Assembly (NCBI RefSeq): GCF_003344045.1
Contig: NZ_QFWX01000008.1
Span: 51,079 to 115,078 of the forward strand
Direction of reading: 5' to 3'
Origin: Marinobacter vulgaris
GTDB taxonomy: Bacteria; Pseudomonadota; Gammaproteobacteria; Pseudomonadales; Oleiphilaceae
DNA: 64,000 nucleotides
A program made the translations under genes and the position numbers. The notes under the pieces are model-generated. The model was not told where the DNA came from and did not search any database. It saw nothing but the letters and a program-made list of their open reading frames with translations. Positions 58,281 to 64,000 of the stretch are shown piece by piece (the first letter of the stretch is position 1; each line of letters opens with the position of its first letter).

Positions 58281-59735
58281 ATGAGCAGCAACGGTTTTAA
58301 AATCGAACATCGTTATCTTGAACTACCGGACAGTTTCTATACCCGGGTGCAGCCAACGCCATTGAAGGACGCGCGGATGGTGTGTTTCAACCATGATCTG
58401 GCGCGGGAGATGGGTTTTCATTCCGGAAATCCGGAGGAGTGGACCGGTGTGGGTGCCGGCACGGAGTTGCTGGAGGGAATGGATCCGGTGGCAATGAAGT
58501 ACACCGGGCATCAGTTCGGGATGTATAACCCGGAGCTGGGAGATGGTCGTGGCTTGTTGTTGTGGGAGACGCTTGGTCCGGACGGGCGGCGTTGGGACTG
58601 GCACTTGAAGGGGGCGGGGATGACGCCCTATTCCCGGTTCGGGGATGGCAAGGCGGTGCTTCGGTCGACCATTCGGGAGTATCTGTGCAGTGAAGCAATG
58701 GCTGCGCTGGGGATTCGCACCACGCGGGCGCTGTTCATGGTGAGCGCGAAGGATCCGGTGCGGCGGGAGTCGATTGAGACGGCGGCGGCGCTGATGCGGG
58801 TGGCCCAGAGCCATATCCGTTTCGGGCATTTCGAGTTTGCCGCGAATCATGAAGGCGAGGAGGCGCTGAGAGCCCTTGTTGAACACGTGATTGCACTGCA
58901 CTTCCCTCATCTGATCGACCTGCCCCGGGACGAGCGTTATCAACGCTGGTTCGTGGAAGTAGTCGAGCGCACAGGGCGGCTGGTCGCTGATTGGCAAGCG
59001 GTGGGGTTCTGTCACGGGGTGATGAACAGCGACAACATGTCGATCATCGGCGACACCTTCGATTACGGGCCCTACGCCTTCCTCGACGATTTTGACGCCG
59101 GTTACATCTGCAACCATACCGACCAGGGTGGCCGTTACGCCTACAACCGTCAGCCCAACGTCGGGTTCGTGAACTGCCAGTACCTTGCAAATGCACTGCT
59201 TCCGGTGATGAAGGAAGACGATGTGCGGCGCGGGCTGCGACGTTACGAGGTGGCCTACAACGAACGCTTCCTGCAGAACATGCGGGACAAGCTGGGGCTC
59301 GCCCTGGAAGATGCATCCGATCTCAGCCTGATCATGGATACTTTCAGCATGCTGCACGAGCACCACGTGGACTACACCCTGTTCTTCCGGGGGCTGTCCA
59401 ACCTCACCTCCCGCGGCTCCTCGCCGATCCGCGACCTGTTCGTGGACCGCAGCGTCGCGGATGAGTGGCTGGAGCGTTACGAGCAACGCCTGCAATCGGA
59501 AACCCGCGCCCATGACGAGCGGGAATACCAGATGCGCAAGGTGAACCCGAAGTATATCCTGAGGAACTATCTGGCACAGCAGGTGATTCTGGAAGCACAA
59601 GGCGGCGACTACAAGCCGATGAGGGAATTGCTGGAGGTTCTGAAGAAGCCGTTCGATGAACAGCCGGATTTCGAGGCGTTCGCGGCGCCTCCCCCGGACT
59701 GGGGGAAGCACCTGAACATCAGTTGTTCATCGTAG
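58281..59735 (+). CDS. selO: Protein adenylyltransferase SelO (YdiU)
   Basis: The 484-residue pseudokinase-fold protein has the SelO motifs YTGHQFGMYNPELGDGRGLL, DWHLKGAGMTPYSRFGDGKA, VLRSTIREYLCSEAMAALGI and GVMNSDNMSIIGDTFDYGPY (metal site). SelO transfers AMP to Ser/Thr/Tyr of target proteins. The C-terminus ends NISCSS with the cysteine found in bacterial forms where animals have selenocysteine nearby. It is convergent with the fumarase gene. Confidence 0.95.
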   Translation: MSSNGFKIEHRYLELPDSFYTRVQPTPLKDARMVCFNHDLAREMGFHSGNPEEWTGVGAGTELLEGMDPVAMKYTGHQFGMYNPELGDGRGLLLWETLGPDGRRWDWHLKGAGMTPYSRFGDGKAVLRSTIREYLCSEAMAALGIRTTRALFMVSAKDPVRRESIETAAALMRVAQSHIRFGHFEFAANHEGEEALRALVEHVIALHFPHLIDLPRDERYQRWFVEVVERTGRLVADWQAVGFCHGVMNSDNMSIIGDTFDYGPYAFLDDFDAGYICNHTDQGGRYAYNRQPNVGFVNCQYLANALLPVMKEDDVRRGLRRYEVAYNERFLQNMRDKLGLALEDASDLSLIMDTFSMLHEHHVDYTLFFRGLSNLTSRGSSPIRDLFVDRSVADEWLERYEQRLQSETRAHDEREYQMRKVNPKYILRNYLAQQVILEAQGGDYKPMRELLEVLKKPFDEQPDFEAFAAPPPDWGKHLNISCSS

Positions 59736-59750
59736 GCTCGACCAGCGGCT

Positions 59751-61265
59751 TCAGACCGCTTTAGCGGCGATGATTTTGTCGTGCCACTCCACCGGACCGG
59801 TCTGGTGGACGGAGGAGCCTTTGGAATCCACCGCCACCGTGACCGGCATGTCTTCCACGTCAAACTCGTAGATGGCTTCCATCCCCAGCTCCGGGAAGGC
59901 AACCACTTCCGCGTGCTTGATCGCCTTGGAAACCAGGTAGGCAGAACCGCCCACAGCCATCAGGTAGACAGCGCCGAACTCGCGAATGGCATCGATAGCC
60001 ACCTGGCCACGCTCGGCCTTGCCGATCATGCCGGTGAGGCCGGTTTTCTCGAGCATGGTGCGGGTAAACTTGTCCATGCGGGTGGCAGTGGTGGGGCCAG
60101 CCGGGCCAACCACTTCCTCGCGTACCGGGTCCACCGGACCTACGTAATAGATAAAGCGACCTTTCAGGTCCACCGGCAGCTCTTCACCGCGCTCGATCAT
60201 GTCCACCATCTTCTTGTGGGCAGCGTCACGGCCGGTCAGCATCTTGCCGGACAGCAACACGGTTTCACCCGGCTTCCAGTCTTTTACATCTTCCGGCTTC
60301 ACCGTATCCAGGTTCACGCGGCGAACGCTGTCGCCCACCTCCCAGGTGATTTCCGGCCAGTCATCCAGGCTCGGCGGAGTCTGCAGTGACGGGCCCGAGC
60401 CGTCCAGCACGAAGTGGGCGTGACGGGTGGCGGCACAGTTCGGAATGATCGCCACCGGCTTGTTGGCCGCGTGGGTGGGGTAATCCTTCACTTTCACATC
60501 CAGAACCGTGGTCAGGCCACCCAGGCCCTGGGCGCCGATGCCCAGATCGTTTACCTTCTCGAACAGCTCCAGGCGCAGCTCTTCCGCGCGATTGGACGCG
60601 CCACGGGCCTGCAGGTCGTGGATATCGATAGGGTCCAGCAGGGACTCCTTCGCCAGCTCCATTGCCTTCTCGGCGGTACCGCCAATGCCAATGCCCAGCA
60701 TGCCCGGCGGGCACCAGCCAGCGCCCATCTGCGGCACCATCTTCAGCACCCAGTCCACCACCGAATCCGACGGATTCAGCATGGCGAATTTGGACTTGGC
60801 CTCGGAACCACCGCCTTTCGCGGCCACATGCACATCGACGGTATTACCCGGCACAATCTTGTAGTGGATAATCGCCGGGGTGTTGTCCTTGGTGTTGGTA
60901 CGCTTGCCGTCCGGGTCGGCGAGGATGGAGGCGCGCAGCACGTTATCCGGGTGCATATAGGCCCTGCGGACGCCCTCATTGATAATATCGTCCAGCCCCA
61001 TGTCGGCATCCCACTGCACGTCCATGCCGACACTGACAAACACGGTGACAATGCCGGTGTCCTGACACAGCGGCCGCTTGCCCTGGGCGCACATGCGGGA
61101 GTTGATCAGGATCTGTGCCATGGCGTCTTTTGCCGCCTGTGACTCCTCCTTCTGATAAGCCTCATAGACACCCTGGATAAAGTCTTTCGGGTGGTAGTAG
61201 GAAATGAACTGCAGCGCGTCCGCTACGCTCTCGATCAGGTCGTCCTGGCGGATTACGGTGGTCAT
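59751..61265 (-). CDS. fumA: Fumarate hydratase, class I (iron-sulfur)
   Basis: The 504-residue protein matches class I fumarases: KRPLCQDTGIVTVFVSVGMD with one cluster Cys, PPGMLGIGIGGTAEKAMELA, IPNCAATRHAHFVLDG with another Cys, and the C-terminal beta domain GPTTATRMDKFTRTMLEKTG. It interconverts fumarate and malate in the TCA cycle. It is a single-polypeptide form as in E. coli FumA/FumB. A weak hairpin at its stop codon lacks a T-run. Confidence 0.94.
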   Translation of the reverse strand: MTTVIRQDDLIESVADALQFISYYHPKDFIQGVYEAYQKEESQAAKDAMAQILINSRMCAQGKRPLCQDTGIVTVFVSVGMDVQWDADMGLDDIINEGVRRAYMHPDNVLRASILADPDGKRTNTKDNTPAIIHYKIVPGNTVDVHVAAKGGGSEAKSKFAMLNPSDSVVDWVLKMVPQMGAGWCPPGMLGIGIGGTAEKAMELAKESLLDPIDIHDLQARGASNRAEELRLELFEKVNDLGIGAQGLGGLTTVLDVKVKDYPTHAANKPVAIIPNCAATRHAHFVLDGSGPSLQTPPSLDDWPEITWEVGDSVRRVNLDTVKPEDVKDWKPGETVLLSGKMLTGRDAAHKKMVDMIERGEELPVDLKGRFIYYVGPVDPVREEVVGPAGPTTATRMDKFTRTMLEKTGLTGMIGKAERGQVAIDAIREFGAVYLMAVGGSAYLVSKAIKHAEVVAFPELGMEAIYEFDVEDMPVTVAVDSKGSSVHQTGPVEWHDKIIAAKAV

Positions 61266-61448
61266 AGGCGTCTCATCAGGTCAGGTTTATAGATTGGGAC
61301 TTTCAAACAGAAGCGCGAAGTTTACCAGAAAATCTGAAAACGAGGGATCAGACAGACGGCGAAGGTTTTTAGCGCGAACCTTGGCTAAACCGCCACGAAA
61401 AAATGTAACATCGTCGACATCTTCGATTATTTCATCGCAGGAGCCACC

Positions 61449-62222
61449 GTGACCGACCTCGTCCTCACTGAAAAGAACGACCATATTTTAACGGTCCGCA
61501 TTAACCGCCTGGATCGCAAAAACGCCCTCACCCACGATATGTACACCGCCCTTGGCGATGCCATCGAACAGGCCCGGCACGACAGCGACATTCGCTGCGT
61601 TCTTTATACCGGCAGCGAAGACTGCTTCACCGCCGGCAATGACCTAAGCGATTTCGCCGCCGGCCTGCCCGGCGAATTTGAAGACACCCCGGTAGGCCGG
61701 TTCCTGTTTCTGCTGGCCACCACCAACAAACCCGTCGTCGCAGCGGTAAACGGCCCGGCGGTGGGCATCGGCACCACCATGCTGCTGCATTGCGACATGG
61801 TGCTTGCAGGCAACAACACCCGCTTCCAGATGCCCTTCGCCACCCTCGGCCTGTGCCCGGAAGGCGGCTCCAGCCTGCTGCTACCCTCCTGGCTTGGCCG
61901 GGTTCGTGCCGCGGAACTGCTGATGCTGGGTGATGCCTTCACCGCCGACGATGCCCTGCGCATGGGCCTGATCAACCAGGTTTGCGAGCCCGCACAGACC
62001 GAAACCACGGCCCTGAAAGCCTGCGCCAGGCTCGCAGCCCAGCCACCCGCCGCGATCCGTGCCACCCGGGAACTGTTGAACCGGGCCTGCGGTGAAGAGC
62101 TGAAAACCACCATGCTCGCCGAGGGCAAACTGTTCGCCGAACGCCTCAAATCCCCGGAAAACGCCGAGGCAATCAAGGCCTTCACGGAAAAAAGGAAGCC
62201 GGATTTCTCGGACTTCTGGTAG
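61449..62222 (+). CDS. Enoyl-CoA hydratase/isomerase family protein
   Basis: The 257-residue crotonase-fold protein has AGNDLSDFAAGLPGEF at the first oxyanion-hole region, AAVNGPAVGIGTTMLLHCDM at the second, and the acidic position in LCPEGGSSLLLPSWLG (Glu of the active site). It starts at GTG with AGGAG at good distance. Role in fatty-acid or other acyl-CoA breakdown; the substrate is open. It is divergent from fumA and ends at a terminator. Confidence 0.88.
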   Translation: MTDLVLTEKNDHILTVRINRLDRKNALTHDMYTALGDAIEQARHDSDIRCVLYTGSEDCFTAGNDLSDFAAGLPGEFEDTPVGRFLFLLATTNKPVVAAVNGPAVGIGTTMLLHCDMVLAGNNTRFQMPFATLGLCPEGGSSLLLPSWLGRVRAAELLMLGDAFTADDALRMGLINQVCEPAQTETTALKACARLAAQPPAAIRATRELLNRACGEELKTTMLAEGKLFAERLKSPENAEAIKAFTEKRKPDFSDFW

Positions 62223-62246
62223 CCGGATAAAAGTCGCCGGTGACCC

Positions 62247-62279
62247 AAAAAAAGCCCCGACAACTCCCGGGACTTTTTT
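62247..62279. terminator. Bidirectional terminator between the enoyl-CoA hydratase and acylase genes
   Basis: AAAAAAGCCCCG and CGGGACTTTTTT form a stem with one internal mismatch, with T-runs on both strands, 25 bases after the hydratase stop and in front of the convergent acylase stop. Confidence 0.8.
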
Positions 62280-62334
62280 GGTGCTGAAGATCGCAGGGTC
62301 AGAGAAGGGACCTGCAATTACGTGTAGTACACTC

Positions 62335-63981
62335 TCACTCCTGTGTAATCACTGTCTTGCCCTGCGGCAACAGGTTTGCCTGAATATCTTTTTCAGTAAA
62401 TACCAACTGGCGGTATTGCTTGTTGGAATACTGCTCACTCTGATCGCTAAAGAACGGGGACATGGCATCGGTAGACTGGGAGTAGCTCACAAGGCCATAG
62501 GCTTCCGGGCCCTTTTGGGTGAACTCCAGGCCGAAGAGCCAGCTGGTGCCCTGGGCCACCAGCCATCCATCAACGCCGTCTGTGCCGTCGGAGAGCCCTG
62601 CAGTGTTCGGAATAATAGTCGGAGCAATCCTCGGGAAGCGGGTATCTTCAGCGAATTCATCTGGCGCCACACCGATCGCGTTGAAAGCCCCATCAACCCT
62701 CTCATCTCCGCCATGCCACGGGATCGGTTGAGTCTGGAAGTAGGGAGTTCCGTCACTACCGGGCACCACTCCGCCCGAAGGACGGAAGTACTGAAGGTCA
62801 CCAAGAGCATCCGCTGGCCATATGTTCTGGGACTGCAGGACAGTAACACCAGCGGCGAGCGCCAGCAGCATGGTGTCGTCGGCGGTACCGGCGTTGTCCC
62901 GTGATGGGTCCGCAGGTGTTGCTACCGGGTCGGCGGGGTTGAAGGGTGTGGTCAGATCCGTGCTCAGATCGCCCAGATAGTTCGCCATGAACACCCGGAA
63001 GATGTGCGCGCCTACGCTGTCGCGATTATATAACCCATCCCATGAACCCAGGGAGGTGCACCATGAGGTCAGGTCGACTCCATTGACGGCGGTATTTCCA
63101 ATCGCATCACAACGCTCCCGAAGTTCCGGCAGGAACTGTTCTGCATACCAGGCACGGTTGTTCCAGATTACACCGATCAGCTCTTCGGCACTGAATTTCC
63201 CATCCTGGCCAGCAGGTAGCGGTGCATCGGGGAAACCCGGATCCATGGGGTTCTGAAGCATCTTGATGCCCAGCCGGGTACGGGCGTTGATCGGTGTTTC
63301 CTCATCACCGAAAAGCGGCGAGAAACCTGTCAGAAATTCATCCGGATTCGTGGCCCAATGGCTGCTGTTGGAGTTCTGAACCCAGTCTGAACGCACCAGT
63401 TTTGGTTTCTGCTCATAGGGCACCAGCGGACCGCATTCAGTTTCAACCCAGTCTTCCTGCGACCAACTGCCATCCAGCAAAGTGACACCCTGATCGAAAA
63501 GACCGGCATAGGCGGGGCTGACTGCCCTTCTGAGGTTGATCAATTCCTGAGCGTCTTCCGAGAGGTTTGGTACCGAGCTGCTGTCGATATAGAAGGCATT
63601 ACCCTGATCATCAGCGTAGACCGTGTTGGTCCACAAAGTTGAGCCGCAATTTCTGAAAATGCTCTGGAATTCATCAAGATTGCTGGCCCGACTCATCTGC
63701 AGCCAGGTGTCGAGCAGCCCACCTGTATCGGGATTGGCATCACGATAGGTAAGCGCAACAGGCACTGAAAAATTCAGTGCTCCATTGTCACCCCAGGCTG
63801 GCAACTGGTTGCTGAGGGCATTCGCCGCAATCATTGGCCCGTACTCGGAGAAGTAAAAGGTTCTTTCCAGAACCAGAGGTTCAACCATACCGTCCATACT
63901 TACTTCAATCTGGTAGGTCTCGGTGGTGATTGGTGTAGTGGCATAGTGAATCTGGCCACCTGATTTTGAGTGTATGATCAC
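62335..63981 (-). CDS. Penicillin acylase family protein (N-terminal hydrolase), 3' part with broken 5' frame
   Basis: The 548 residues match the C-terminal two-thirds of penicillin acylase/AHL acylase proteins: TFYFSEYGPMIAANALSNQL, WLQMSRASNLDEFQSIFRN, STLWTNTVYADDQGNAFYID and NSNSSHWATNPDEFLTGFS. The signal peptide, alpha chain and catalytic Ser are not present. A TGA directly precedes the GTG at 63981, so the frame cannot continue upstream; in a different frame 63998-63981 reads PDFLYE, which would fit the missing part. The gene is therefore either frameshifted or a pseudogene, or this is a sequence error. Confidence 0.75.
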   Translation of the reverse strand: MIIHSKSGGQIHYATTPITTETYQIEVSMDGMVEPLVLERTFYFSEYGPMIAANALSNQLPAWGDNGALNFSVPVALTYRDANPDTGGLLDTWLQMSRASNLDEFQSIFRNCGSTLWTNTVYADDQGNAFYIDSSSVPNLSEDAQELINLRRAVSPAYAGLFDQGVTLLDGSWSQEDWVETECGPLVPYEQKPKLVRSDWVQNSNSSHWATNPDEFLTGFSPLFGDEETPINARTRLGIKMLQNPMDPGFPDAPLPAGQDGKFSAEELIGVIWNNRAWYAEQFLPELRERCDAIGNTAVNGVDLTSWCTSLGSWDGLYNRDSVGAHIFRVFMANYLGDLSTDLTTPFNPADPVATPADPSRDNAGTADDTMLLALAAGVTVLQSQNIWPADALGDLQYFRPSGGVVPGSDGTPYFQTQPIPWHGGDERVDGAFNAIGVAPDEFAEDTRFPRIAPTIIPNTAGLSDGTDGVDGWLVAQGTSWLFGLEFTQKGPEAYGLVSYSQSTDAMSPFFSDQSEQYSNKQYRQLVFTEKDIQANLLPQGKTVITQE

Positions 63982-64000
63982 TCATAAAGAAAGTCAGGTG

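Noticed and set aside
58323..59711. Long open frame (462 codons) on the minus strand opposite selO
   Set aside because: It lies fully antisense to a well-conserved gene, has no recognisable domain, and is explained by GC-rich codon structure of selO.
59743..59761. Hairpin AGCGG...CCGCT at the fumarase stop as a terminator
   Set aside because: Only 5 bp of stem, overlaps the stop codon and no T-run follows.

Overview
The window looks like a chromosomal segment of a marine gammaproteobacterium, most like Marinobacter. This rests on the order of the conserved rpsB-to-rnhB cluster, the DAP-pathway genes next to glnD, and the protein sequences as I recognise them; no search was run.

Layout. (1) 1-6.1 kb, minus strand: an amide-use operon. 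An AmiC-like ligand sensor and an AmiR-like ANTAR antiterminator are followed by two dipeptide-type ABC permeases, a solute-binding protein and the start of a formamidase/acetamidase gene cut by the window edge. A Rho-independent terminator sits directly in front of the first gene, as expected for ANTAR control. (2) 6.4-17.3 kb: an accessory patch with a GMC oxidoreductase, an old-yellow-enzyme-type oxidoreductase, a dead IS3-family transposase remnant, a 1282-residue fusion (methyltransferase, PLD nuclease, SF2 helicase, S24-like domain, DUF3427), and an SOS block (SRAP, umuC, umuD with a LexA box). The 3' end of the SRAP gene is duplicated 6408 bp away, so the oxidoreductase, IS remnant and fusion gene lie between 199-bp direct repeats. 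(3) 17.5-21.4 kb, plus strand: a split PEP-synthase/rifampin-phosphotransferase-like pair with an MFS exporter, probably acquired. (4) 21.9-36.9 kb, minus strand: initiator tRNA, then rnhB, lpxB, lpxA, fabZ, lpxD, skp, bamA, rseP, dxr, cdsA, uppS, frr, pyrH, tsf, rpsB (listed right to left in transcription), which join translation, isoprenoid and phospholipid synthesis, outer-membrane assembly and lipid A synthesis.

(5) 37-44.2 kb, plus strand: map, glnD, dapC, a Spx/ArsC-like gene, dapD and dapE (nitrogen sensing and lysine/peptidoglycan precursor supply). (6) 44.2-53.2 kb: slyX, a membrane-anchored cold-shock-domain protein, an unusual Clp-N/P-loop protein with a small partner, a GDP-mannose synthesis enzyme, gloA, a DUF1853 protein, two medium-chain reductases and a DUF3524 glycosyltransferase related to tRNA-queuosine mannosyltransferase. 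(7) 53.2-58 kb, minus strand: four genes that would make and break down glucosylglycerate, a compatible solute. (8) 58-64 kb: a structured inverted-repeat element, selO, class I fumarase, an enoyl-CoA hydratase and the 3' part of a penicillin-acylase-family gene whose reading frame is broken near the window edge.

The best candidates for something undescribed are the five-module fusion at 10.3-14.2 kb and the split phosphotransferase/exporter set at 17.6-21.4 kb.
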